Source: Atherix ibis
Taxonomy: Eukaryota; Arthropoda; Insecta; Diptera; Athericidae
Direction of reading: 5' to 3'
Length of the DNA stretch: 64,000 nucleotides
NCBI GenBank assembly: GCA_958298945.1
Contig: OY282605.1
Coordinates: 8,331,811 to 8,395,810 of the forward strand
Under the pieces are notes generated by a model. The model made no database searches. It was not told where the DNA came from and saw only the letters and a list, made by a program, of their open reading frames with translations. The translations under genes and the position numbers were made by a program. Below, one piece after another: positions 43,694 to 54,120 of this stretch. Numbering within the stretch: position 1 is the first letter of the stretch; each line of letters begins with the position of its first letter.

Positions 43694-44890
43694 CCAGGTG
43701 TATAAGCTTACATCTGCTGTTTGTTAGTCAAAAAACACATGTTTTTTTCATAGAAAGCAAAAACAAATTTCTTCAAAGTACTTGCCCTTGCTAGCTACAC
43801 ATTTTTTCCATCTCTCGGGTAATTTGTGGATACCACGCCAAAAAAATTCCTTCTCTTTCGAGGCAAACCACCCATCAAGCCATTTTCGGACGTCTTCGTA
43901 AAAATCGAAGTGCTGCTCAGCGAGCGCGAGGCCCATCGACGAAAACAGGTAGTAGTCGGAAGGAGCCAGGTCTGGTGAATAAACGGGGTGGGGTAGCACC
44001 TCCCAGTTGAGTGTCTCTAAGTAGTTTCGGACCATTTTTGACGTGTGCGATGGTGCGTTGTTTTGGAGAAAATCAGCTTGTCATGTCTTTGTTGATAATC
44101 CGTCCTTTTTTCACGCAGAGCACGGTGAAATTTGATCAGTTGTTGGTGGTAGCAGTGGGCATTGACAGTTTCACCAGGTTTCAACATCTCATAGTAGACG
44201 ATACCCTGCTGATCCCAGCAAACGCACAGCGTCGTTTTCCGTCCAAAGCGATTTGGTCTTGGGGAAGATATTGATGGTTGGCCGGGATCAAGTCACGATT
44301 TCTTGCGTTTAGGATTCTCGAAATATATCCACTTTTCATCGCCTGTCACAATCCGATGCAGGAACGACTTTGTTTTGTGTCTGGCGAGCAAGATTTCGGA
44401 TGTGTTTTGGGGTCGCTCCATCTTGTTATTGTTGAATTCATGCGGCACCCATTTTCCGATATTTTCAATCTTCCCCATGGCACGCCGATGCATGAAAATG
44501 GCTGGTTGAGTAACACCCAATTGCTTCGCGAGTATTTTTTGCGATTGGGTATCGTCTTCGTCCAAAAGAGCCTGCAATTGATGGTCCTCAACCTTTCTAG
44601 GCCGATTTTCACGCTTCTTGTCTCACAAGTCAAAATTGCCGTCTTTGAAACGACGAAACCAATCTCGGCCCGTTGTTTCCGATAAATCACTGTCACCATA
44701 CGTGTCCATAAGCATTCGATGCGATTTGGCAGCCGATTTCTTCAATTTGGAGCAGAAAAGCAGAGCTTTCCACATATGCTCTTTTTATGGTACAAAACTA
44801 GACATGATTACCAAAGGAAAAATGTATGTTGTTGTACGAAATTGCTAACAATGTTCACTGATTAATGTTGACAGATGTCAAAATCATAAA
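43694..44890 (-). mobile_element. Mos1-like (mauritiana) mariner, decayed
   Basis: The left end CCAGGTGTATAAGCTTACAT follows TA and is the 3' end of the element. The minus strand gives nearly the whole transposase: MSSFVP (44797), KKSAAKSHRMLMDTYGDS, RDWFRRFKDGNFDL, LLDEDDTQSQKILAKQLGVT (HTH), HRIVTGDEKWIYFENPKRKK (first Asp), WDQQGIVYYEMLKPGETVNA, a frameshifted second-Asp zone, then SPDLAPSDYYLFSSMGLALA (third Asp) and KLPERWKKCVASKGKYFE. Stops and at least two frameshifts inactivate it. The right TIR was not identified, so that border is approximate. Confidence 0.87.
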
Positions 44891-45090
44891 AAAAAGTATG
44901 GCGGGCCCATTATAGCTTAATACGCTCACTCACGCCATCTATGACCAAACAGCGTTGTTTTAACAATCAAATGAAATTTTAGTCAAGATTAATGATGATT
45001 TGAAGAATACAAACAAAAGTATAAAAATTTTAATCAATTTAAAACTGCTAAATCTGAAAGGATTTTTTTTCTATTTGTTCAATAGTCATA

Positions 45091-45121
45091 CAGGCCTTAG
45101 ATTAAAGAGCTACCGGATAGG
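45091..45121. repeat. Solo terminal repeat of the 8-bp-TSD element
   Basis: CCTTAGATTAAAGAGCTACC followed by GGATAGGCC is the left terminus of the element at 12909-14119. The following sequence does not match its interior, so this is an isolated end. Confidence 0.75.
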
Positions 45122-45329
45122 CCGGAACATCAGTTTTTCTTATATGCACATATAATTTTATGAGGGTAGTCGCAGAAGTACCGGGCCTTATGTATAAATT
45201 ATGGTTGTTGTTTGAAAAAAATTATTATGATCGCAATCAGCAATTTTATAAAGCTTAAGTTTGAAGTTCGATTACGCTGCGATGTTTAGTATTTGTTTGA
45301 CAACCATTAATAATGAATGGGTTTGTTCA

Positions 45330-45950
45330 TCGTTAAATGACACAATACTTTCATTTGCAAGATCCTCAGTCCAACCAATATCAAAGTCGAGCTAGACTCT
45401 ACTTTTGGGGAGTTTGCTCCTACATATACAATAATAAAATATTGGGTCACAGAGTTTAAATGATCCCGTACGATCTGCCAAGATGAATATCGCAGTACAT
45501 AGTCACATAAATACGGCGAGCACGCTAGAAATAATGTAGAAAATCCACAAAATGGTATTGGATGACCGTCAACTGAAAGTGCGCGAGCTAGTAGCAGATA
45601 TGGTACATCACATATTGACTGAAAACTTGAAGATGAGAAAGCTGTGCGCAAGATGGATGCCGCGTTTGCTCACAATGGAACATAAACAGCGTTGTGACCA
45701 TGTTTCAATAAAGTGTTTAGCGATGTTTCACAGCAAGAAAACTGAGTATGGGTCCATTATTTTACACTTGAGCTGCAAGAATAATCCAAACAATGACTGA
45801 AAGGGCAGAATCGGCTACAAAGAAGGCGGAGACAATTCCATCTTCTGACAAGGTCATGGCGTCAGTTTTTTGGGATAATTCATGAAGACCAGGCATGCCA
45901 AACTCGATTTACAGAGTGAACCATATAAGCTAATTTACTTTAAAAATTGA
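45330..45950 (+). mobile_element. Mariner transposase fragment related to the 37.5-kb element
   Basis: Frames give APTYTIIKYWVTEFK (45415 on), KIHKMVLDDRQLKVREL, NLKMRKLCARWMPRLLTMEH and, after shifts, a KVMASVFWD-like stretch at 45855-45880. This corresponds to the HTH half and the start of the catalytic half. The first aspartate block is deleted (FHSKKTEYGS where FLRRYVTMDET is expected) and the rest is missing. Confidence 0.75.
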
Positions 45951-46689
45951 TCAAACAAAGACCTTGTTTTAAATCATAAATATTTTACGCTTATTTAAAA
46001 TCATATTAATTACAATATATATAAAAAAATGACAAATTTCTTATTTATTATTATTATGTTATTTTTTTTGAGAAAATAATTTTGTTGTAATTTTCAAAAT
46101 TAATGATAAATGCTGATCGGTTAATCTTCTGTCGAACTTCGTTTCGAACAACTTAATTTCAGGAGAATATTCCGCAAATTTCAAATTAGGTAATTTTACC
46201 ATCGGAGATTGGCAAACTTTTAAAATGATTAAGATTGCCTTTTTCCATTTGTTTTCGCCAGAGTGATAATTTTTATTTAAAAAACTTTTTAATGAAAAAC
46301 AAATAAAACACAAAAATTCTAAAGCTAAGCAGGCAGCGCTAATAATGGCGACGATCAATGACTGACAGCAGCGGAAGTAAAATCAGACGGGGTTGCCATA
46401 CTTACATCGGTCACATGCTATCACTTCTAATTACATGATTAGTGCTGCTATATTTCAAATTATTCGAATGCAGAATTGTAACTAAATTTTGTGCAAGTTG
46501 AAGTAAATTTATTTATATCAATATAATTAATTAATATTGTTTTAGATTTTAAAAAATATGTTTTTTTTTCCCAAAATGTCCCTGAACTAGACAATGCACC
46601 AGTTCACACATCCGTTATCGCGACGCTTCTTCACGCACTCTATTCGACAGATTGAACCCTCTCCGATTATTTTCTCTTTCCAAAAAAAG
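45951..46689. other. Spacer containing an open frame of doubtful value
   Basis: AT-rich DNA. A minus-strand frame 46358-46059 (99 codons, MIVAIISAACLALEFLCFIC at its start, then basic polar text) has a signal-anchor-like N-terminus. It has no recognised family and could be chance. Confidence 0.25.
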
Positions 46690-47160
46690 ATTTGCCCACA
46701 ATAAAGAGGTACTTTCCCAAAGCGGCAACAAATTGTACTTCTTGCATATATTTGTGTAGAATTTTTTGTGTAGATTTGACCTCCACTGACATCTCGTTTT
46801 CGTAATAGAAATTATCTGAATTCTAAAAGCACTATTAATATCCATTTTAACTCAGTTATTTAAACAGAACGACAGGCAATATTTTTTTTCTACAATCTTC
46901 TGATATTAATATCAGACTTTCGGAGAGTTTTAGATTAAAAGAAATTATCTTTCTAAATAATCTGAGCCTATACAGTAGTATATAAAATGTAAGTAATGGA
47001 GAGACGCTTTCGTCAAATTTTCTGCTATGTAGACATAATTTTATGTCGCCAAATTTACAACTAGCAGCGATAAACCGAACAACGTGCATATTTATGTGTA
47101 GATTTTTTTGGTTTTAGATATGACCGCCACTGACATCTACTTTTCGTTATGGAAATTTCC
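46690..47160 (-). repeat. Partial copies of the 8-bp-TSD element
   Basis: The inverse of 46700-46840 carries AATTTCTATTACG and CAGTGGAGGTCAAATCTACA, and that of 46910-47150 carries AAACTCTCCGAAAG, TGGCGGTCATATCTA and CACATAAATATGCACGTTGT. These are the 3' interior blocks of the elements at 12.9 and 62.9 kb, present twice here. The GGATAGGCC termini are missing. Confidence 0.65.
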
Positions 47161-47908
47161 GGTGCCACCTGCGGTTCTCGTCTCTTGTGGTCGATTGGTG
47201 TGTAAGAGAAAACAAAAAAGAAAATACGATGAGAAGTAAATTAATAAATTGATTTCGAAAAGGAAATAAGTTTATTATTATGTGATATTTTATTTTTGTT
47301 TAAAAAAAGTAAACTTTTCCCCAAAACAAAAAAATTAAACAATAATTTTAAATAATTATTGTTGACTTCTCACATATGAATGAATGAAATAAAAGTGTTA
47401 TAAAAACAAAATTAATTTTATTCAAAATGATTTATTTTGTACTGGTTTTTATTATGTGTCTAGGCTCATAAATTGTACTGTTCATCACGAACATATTTTA
47501 GAATAATTAAAATAAGAGAAAGGAAAAAAAGTTTAAATAGTGAACTAGCATTTTTGGATAGTATAAAATCCAAAAACATAAAAAAGGACAAGTTTAGTTT
47601 TATTAATACTATAGAAGGAACCGGTTTTCTACCATCTTATATTTTTCTACCATCGCATCCGGTCCTACGTTAGAGCTTCGAGCGTAGAAGGCGCTAAAAG
47701 GAATCATTGTCGAAACTAAAAGGAGAACTCCAAAATTATTTGGTCGAGGAGTGCAAAAGGGAGTTTTTGCGGAAAGGCCAGGCAGAGAAGAAACATCTAA
47801 GTCCCTCCTATGAACGTCGATGGTCGGCCTCACCTTATTTAAAAATTTTTTTTGTTTCCTTTGGCAATTAAATTATTTTTTTGTTTTTTTCTAAATTATT
47901 TTAATATA
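47161..47908. other. Spacer with an unrecognised less AT-rich patch
   Basis: 47650-47840 is clearly richer in G+C than its surroundings and has short open frames on both strands, but matches nothing recognised here or elsewhere in the window. Confidence 0.35.
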
Positions 47909-48776
47909 CGAAGCATGTTCAAAAAGTATCGCGAATTTTGGATTTCCGCGGGTTACGTATATTTGATTTTTTTATGGCTTTATGTTGGTACTCATGTCTC
48001 TCACTTATGCCGAGAAGTTCGGCCATTTTGAATGTTCAGTTAATTTTTGACAGCTGCTTTGCTTGCACGTGTTTTAGCCCGCCTTCGATTTTTGCTCAAT
48101 TTCGACCAAAAACAGCATCGCATTAACATTGCTAAGGAGCTGTTGGACTCTGTCCGCGATGACCCAAATTTGCTCCAGAGGATAATAACTGGTGACGAAC
48201 CATGGGGTTTATGGTTATGACGTAGAAACCGAAGCTCAATCATCCCAATGGAAGCTGCCGCACAAGCCAAGACCGAAAAAAGCGCGCCAAGTTCGGTCAA
48301 ATGTGAAGGTTTTGCTTACAGTTTTCTACGATTGCAAGGGCGTGGTGCATCATGAGTATTTGCCACAGGGTAAAACGGGCAATAAGGAATATTACCTGCA
48401 AGTTATGCGCAAGTTGCGTTAAGCAATCCACCAGAAACTTCCGTTTTGGCTTTTGCCATTTTTGGCCAAAAACAACACACTAATAATGCCGCAGCCACCG
48501 TATTCCTCAGATCTGGCTCCCTGTGACTTTTTCTTGTTTCCGAAACTGAAGAAACCCATGAAAGGACGACGCTACGCTACGATTGAGGAGATACAGACGG
48601 CATCGAAGGAGGAGCTGAATAAAATCACAAAAAATAATTTTTTGAAGTCCTTCTTCAATGATTGGAAAAAACGTTGGAACAAGTGTATAATATCTAGTGG
48701 GGATTACTTTGAAGGGGACAAAATATACATTTCTGAAAAAAAGACAAAATTCGCGATACTTTTTGAACAGACCTCG
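47909..48776 (+). mobile_element. M1 mariner copy 4, longest-coding derivative
   Basis: An 868-bp element flanked by TA, with ends CGAAGCATGTTCAAAAAGTA (left, slightly mutated) and the canonical right end. It keeps the leader, then (after deletion of the N-terminal HTH half) IAKELLDSVRDDPNLLQR, ITGDE (first Asp, 1-bp shift), VETEAQSSQWKLPHKPRPKK, VLLTVFYDCKGVVHHEYLPQ, NKEYYLQVMRKLR; then a deletion of the second-Asp block; and FLAKNNTLIMPQPPYSSDLA, PCDFFLFPKLKKPMKGRRYA and the tail. It shows best what the M1 transposase looked like. Confidence 0.9.
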
Positions 48777-49200
48777 TATATTCCCAAAAATCTTTATTAT
48801 TATTCCTATTCCCTCCCATATGCCTGGATAGATTTTTAGTTTTTTTTGGGTAATTTTATTTTCTTCTTTATAAGAAATATTTTTTAGTAGGATCTTCCCC
48901 TCCCATGTTGAAATTAACACCTTTGTGTGTCTCCATTATCTCCTATGTGTTGTGGCAAGATTTTTTCTGATTATTTTGGGTGTGAGAGTACCATTTTGCA
49001 CACAATTCTAAAACATACACCTACCTCCAACACCTCCCCCCCCCCACGCCACACACAATCTACGCATAAAGCTAGCGACAAGCATGCCTATCAGGGTAAT
49101 GTGCTCTCTGAGTATGGTTGTCACGGGCTATACTCCTGTGTAACTTAACCTTCATAGACATTTTTGTTTAAATCCAAATTTGAATATCATCCTCTTTCTT
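48777..49200. other. Spacer
   Basis: No gene was seen. A C-run and CA-rich patch lies at 49010-49060. Confidence 0.35.
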
Positions 49201-49480
49201 TCTAACACCCTAAAATTCGTAAATGAAATGTTTGCTTCTTGGCCCTGCAAAAGTGCTATATGCAACCGACGAACTTCTTGTGCTTTTCATAAAAAATGTA
49301 GAGGCTTTTCGTAAGTCAAACTCGAGCATTCACCAAGCATTGTTTATGCTTTAAATTTCGCTGTTTTCTTTATACTTCAAAATTGCTGCAAATTTCACTG
49401 TTTTATTTTTCGGAACGCAGTTCAAAAACACAATTTCACTTACCACGCTCTATGCTGAAAATCGTACTGTACTTACCATA
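49201..49480 (-). mobile_element. Possible mariner N-terminal fragment
   Basis: The minus strand gives a weak match (LLQGQEA) to the EGREAV motif seen at 56.62 kb, and the flanks CTTCT(T/C)GGCCCT and AAGTCAAA(C/T)TCG align between the two places. It is a heavily decayed relative at best. Confidence 0.35.
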
Positions 49481-50357
49481 GGAGGAATCAAAAGTTAATT
49501 TTCATGACTCCTTGATACACACACCCTCTGTAAATGCTATAGACTAAAGGAAAAACTCATCTTATAATATTTTTGTGCATTTTATTCAAAAAAGAAAATA
49601 TGCGGTTTTATTGAATCACACTATATGTATGTGTATATATTTATATAAATTCCATAAGAGGAATCGGTTACAAACCATATTCAGACGTCTTATAAGGGAA
49701 CATCAATGGACAGGACCATCAACGGAACCCACACTAATATGAGAAATTTGCCAATTCTCATTTTATCCAAATTCGTTCCAATTATTATAATCGAATCTCC
49801 ACTATAGCCGCCAACCGCCCACAATAATTAGACCAATTAATATAAGAATTTCTAAGATACTATTTCACTATCGTATCATATTATAATTTGTCCTTATTCT
49901 GAAATCATATTCCAAGCATTTGCAAGTATTCCATTATTCGCAGTTAATTAAAACGAAATTTAAATAATGCTCACAGTTTCTCCGATAACAACAACCAATA
50001 ATACTCATTAAAAATTACTGAACCGTCAATAAACGTATAAGTAAAGTTTGTTAAAAAAAAAAATTATCATCAATAGCCACGGTCAACTACTACTCCCACC
50101 CACGCATGCACACGCACACAGTTATACATCCGGTTCGAGTAGGAAGTGTAATGCTTACCGTATCGACTACAGTTTCATTACCGATACGGAAGAATGCCTT
50201 ACCATCCGCTCAACAATATAGATTACTTTCGCACAAAATGTCTGAAAATGTAATTGATTACTTTAAGAATCACTCGCATATAGTATAAATTTAATTGATT
50301 TCGTCTTTGCATTACTCTGAAGACATTCCATATGGCATTACCCAGTAATCGATGATA
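49481..50357. other. Spacer, partly less AT-rich
   Basis: 50090-50290 is not repetitive in the window and has a 60-codon plus frame ending HKMSENVIDYFKNHSHIV and stop at 50286-50288. The codons are not typical and no family is recognised. Confidence 0.3.
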
Positions 50358-50359
50358 TA

Positions 50360-51511
50360 TTGGGTTGTTCGGAAAGTAATTTCGTTTTTTTTATAAATAA
50401 AAATGAAAGACGATTTTCTTATAGTGAATTAATATTTTATTCAATTAAATATTGTCAAGTCTGATCCAATACCATTTGCGCCATCTTTCTGGCAGTTGTA
50501 TGATTATTTACTCATAAAATTTTTGTTCTTTGCTGGCAAAAAACTGATCCAAGTGATTTTTGACTTCCTCATTTGAATTAAACGTTTTACCGTATAAAAA
50601 ATTATGTAGAGAGCAGAACAAATGATAATCGGATGGTGCTAGCTCTGGAGAGTATGATGGGGGTGGCAGTATATCCCATCCAAGCTCTAAAAGCTTTCGC
50701 CAAGTGGTCAAACTTGTATGTAGTTTCGCAAGTATCCTGTTGGACACTATACCTTTCCTATTGACCAATTCTGGCCTTTTTTCTTTAAGTGAATCGTTCA
50801 ATTTGTCCAACAAATGATAGCACACTTCAGAATTGATCGTTGTGTTACTCGGTAGAAGCTCAAAACAAACGATTCCTTTGAAATCCCACCAAACAGATAG
50901 CATAACCTTTTTTTTGATGAATATTAGCTTTCGCAATGATCTTTTGGGCTTAACATTGTTGTCGACAAACCATTTCTCGTCCCCAGTGATGATACGCTTC
51001 AAAAATGGATTATTTTCTTGGCGTTTGAGAAGCAAATCACAAACGTCAATGCGACGGCACAAATTTTTTCCGTAAGAAGATGAGGGAGCCATATGTCGAG
51101 CTTTGAGATAAAACCTAGCAATTTCAAATGATCATGAACGGTCGAATTCAATAAATTTAATCTCTCAGCGATCTCACGAGCTGTTATTCGCCTGCTTGCA
51201 TCAATTAATTGTGTCTTTTCAGAACATGGTGCATCTTCGAGATCAAAATTGCCGGATCCAAATTTTGCAAACCAGTTTTGGCACCGGATAATTTTTTTCT
51301 TGCTTGAACAGCATTTTTACCTTTCCATATTTAAAAGGGTATTAACCAAAAACCACTATGCAGTATCAATCGAATTTTTTCAAAAGCATACCTTACTATG
51401 TCAGCTGTCAAACTACATATGATTATGCGACTTAAGTGTGAAGTTGGTTGTGAAAAAATACAATTAAGTCCTCTGTTGGGAAACAACGAAATTACTTTCT
51501 TGACAACCCAA
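50360..51511 (-). mobile_element. Decayed mariner
   Basis: A 1152-bp element between TA pairs, ends TTGGGTTGTTCGGAAAGTAA and the inverse of its right end (GAAATTACTTTCTTGACAACCCAA). The minus-strand frame 51092-50508 reads LFICDLLLKR-like text, FLKRIITGDEKWFVDNNVKP (first Asp), VMLSVWWDFKGIVCFELLP, and PPPSYSPELAPSDYHLFCSL (third Asp). The second-Asp motif HQDNA has become SNRILAKLHT, so the catalytic Asp is lost. The N-terminal part (51330-51110) is frameshifted. It resembles the element at 33376 in protein text but has different termini. Confidence 0.88.
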
Positions 51512-51516
51512 TAATA

Positions 51517-52341
51517 CGAGGTCTATCGCGAATTTCGTATTTTTTCAAAACTTATTTATTTATTCATGAATATCTATTTTGGCCCCTTCAAAGTAATCCC
51601 CACCAGATATTATACACTTGTGCCAACGTTTTTTCCAATCCTCGAAGCACTTCAAAAAATCAATTTTTGGGATCTTGTTCAGCTCCTCCTTCGATGCCGT
51701 CTGTATCTTCTCAATTGTAGCGTAGCGTCGTCCTTTCATGGGGCTCTTCAGTTTCGGGAACAATAAAAAGTCACAGGGGGCCAGATTTGGGGAATACGGC
51801 CTAAAATTCGCGTTATCATGGTGCAAAAACCAATTTTTGTCCTTCCACAAATCCGGGCGTTTCTGGCGAATTGCTTCGAGTAACTTGCAGATAATATTCC
51901 TTATTGACCGTTCTACCCTGTGGCAAGAACTCATGATGCACAACGCCCCTGCAATCGAAGGAAACTGTGAGCAAAACCTTCACATTTTGTACCACCGATA
52001 AACGTTGCTTCGGTCCAAGCTAGCTTCACCATATGGCACAGTCAACATTCGGAATGCGTCCGCACAATTAATATTGTTTTTTATACAAAATTTGATACAG
52101 ATTCTTTGATCCATTTTTTGGAATGGGCAAAAATCGACGACGAGCCAAAAATACGTGCAAGCAAAGCAGCTGTCAAAAATTAACTGAACATTCAAAATGG
52201 CCGAACTTTTCGGTATAAGTGAGAAACATGAGTACCAACATAACGCCACAAAAAATCGAAAATCGAATATAGGTACGTAACCCGCGAAAATTCAAAATTC
52301 GTATATCCATAATTAAACCGAGGTCTTTTGAACAGACCTCG
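51517..52341 (-). mobile_element. M1 mariner copy 5, internally deleted
   Basis: An 825-bp element. The left end has lost 10 bp of the terminal repeat (CGAGGTCT then ATCGCGAATTTCG). The right end ends GAACAGACCTCG and forms a short fold-back with CGAGGTCTTTT just inside. The minus strand holds MDQRICIKFCIKNNINCADA, YGEASLDRSNVYRWYKM, a jump, RKRPDLWKDKNWFLHHDNAN (second Asp), directly fused to PYSPNLAPCDFLLFPKLKSP (third Asp), and the tail KKRWHKCIISGGDYFEGAKI. The first Asp block is deleted. It begins 3 bp from the mariner to its left. Confidence 0.88.
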
Positions 52342-53468
52342 AATATCCATAATTAACCGATTTGCATTAGAGTTTTGTGAAGCTAATTATTTATTAATAA
52401 AATAAGCTGTTTTTTTTTGAAAAAAAAACATAAATTTATACATCAAATTTCAATAAATACAGATAAGTTTACTGACCGTGAAAAAAATTAATAATTTTCT
52501 ACCGTAAAATTGTAAATTTGAACAACCAAACTAATTTTTGCACAAAAAATGATTTTTCTTCTTCTAAAAAATATCTAAAGAATTATTGCATTTAATTAAT
52601 CTTACTGAAAAGTGTTAATTTCCATAATAAAAATTTATTTTATTCACTTAAGTAAGTAATTGATTACTATTTCATACAAATTCATCAATGAAAGCATCAA
52701 TTACCAATATAGTGGTTTACCAAAATTCCTACGAGGCCGGCTATATTTTTACTCTACACATTGGATAATTTTTTTCGCATAAAAAATAATATCAGTGACA
52801 AAAAAAATGTATGATTGACCGAAAAAAAAAATAGTTTCACTACTCTGGGGCAAACAAAGATGAAGAGTGGCCGAATTGTGCAAAAACAGACAGTCGAGCT
52901 TATATTGGCGCTGGCGACTAATAATCTAGGTCACGCAAAAGGGTGTGTGCCATAAAGGCGTGTGTGCGTATTTATAATAAAATCCAAACTAAGGAACAAA
53001 TCCAATGAGAAGTTGTCATGCAAATAATTTTTGCCTGGTTTATTTTTGGAAAAAAAAGGGGTTGGAAATTTTATTTTTTTTTAGGGTTTTTCCGTTTTTA
53101 ACCTAATTTAATAGTTTGAGGTTTTTTTTTTTTTTGAAATTTAATCACAAACAAGAGTTTGAAACTTTTTCAACATAAGTAAATCTTTTTAATTAATTAA
53201 ATAATTTAATTGCGGGAGAACTACAATATATGAAAACACTGTCGAGATGGTTTGTTTTTGTTGGGCCTCACACTATGAATGAATGACAGACAAATTAATT
53301 TTTTGTCATAGTACCAGTGGGGGTGGATTTTTGAAATATGAGAATTTAACATGATGTTATGACGGTTATCGGTAATAGGAGAAAAGAACTGACAACCACC
53401 CAACCACCCAGTTGCGGTAGGGCGATAGAGTAAGGATACGAGAAACCAAAAAAAAAGCAATTCATCGT
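52342..53468. other. AT-rich spacer
   Basis: No gene was recognised. ATATCCATAATTAACCGA at 52343-52360 repeats the sequence just inside the M1 right end (52303-52320), a short duplication around the terminus. 52850-52980 is less AT-rich. Confidence 0.4.
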
Positions 53469-54120
53469 ACTTGTCCGCGCGTATTGAATGACTTGTGATA
53501 AAACTGATAAGGCTGGCTGATCAGACTACAGAGCGTGCTAGTAAGAGAGAGTATTTGGTTGATGCAGCGCATCAATATTGTTTCGACGTGTAATGTGTCT
53601 TGAGTGATAGTGTAGTTTTCATATTAATTAAGAGTCCGGTACTTTTGAATCAGTTGAATTTGTGGCGATAACAATTGGTTAAGGAACCAGACACTGGCTA
53701 CTCTAGCCCACCCCAAATAGCTTGCTTCCATTGTGGAGCAAATGTGTGTGTGTGTACCATGCCGATTGCTCGTGTAGAATAACTAGAATAAGTGATTCTT
53801 TCGATTAGAATAGAAAGACATACTGCGGGCAAAAGGGGACTGTTTATAAGCTTTTCATTTGTGTCTGTCGTTTGGTATCCGACTATTATGCGTTTTCTGA
53901 CGACGCCGCCCGCATAGACAAATACCGTTAATGCTAGCTAGGCTAACTAGACGCTTCTGAATAGAGCTTTCTGGTTAGATAAAAAGCTAGCTGAGCTGAC
54001 TAGGCAGAGAGTAGTAGTAGTGCAGGTGTATGAACGGATTGACATGCTGTTTAGTCAGTTGATAGAGCTAGAGTAGTAAAGTTCGGTTTTTTTTTTCGGA
54101 TGAAAATTTTCCGGTGTTTT
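53469..54120 (+). promoter_or_regulatory. Non-repetitive G+C-elevated island, possible promoter/5' UTR exon
   Basis: About 650 bp are markedly less AT-rich than the flanks, share nothing with the transposon families in the window, and contain no long open frame. A TATA-like TTTATAAG lies at about 53842, with pyrimidine-rich sequence about 30 bp downstream. The following 54.1-54.3 kb is the CA/AAT-rich kind of sequence common in long insect 5' UTRs. A plus-strand transcript whose coding exons lie beyond the window would explain it; no coding exon was seen to prove it. Confidence 0.3.

Noticed and set aside
44011..44848. Plus-strand frames up to 135 codons across 44 kb
   Set aside because: They are antisense to the Mos1-like transposase, which reads correctly on the minus strand.
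45307..45651. 114-codon minus-strand frame
   Set aside because: It overlaps the plus-strand mariner fragment (VLDDRQLKVREL, KLCARWMPRLL), which is the real similarity.
46059..46358. 99-codon frame as a secreted or membrane protein gene
   Set aside because: A hydrophobic start is easily produced by T-rich DNA; no homologue, promoter or splice evidence.
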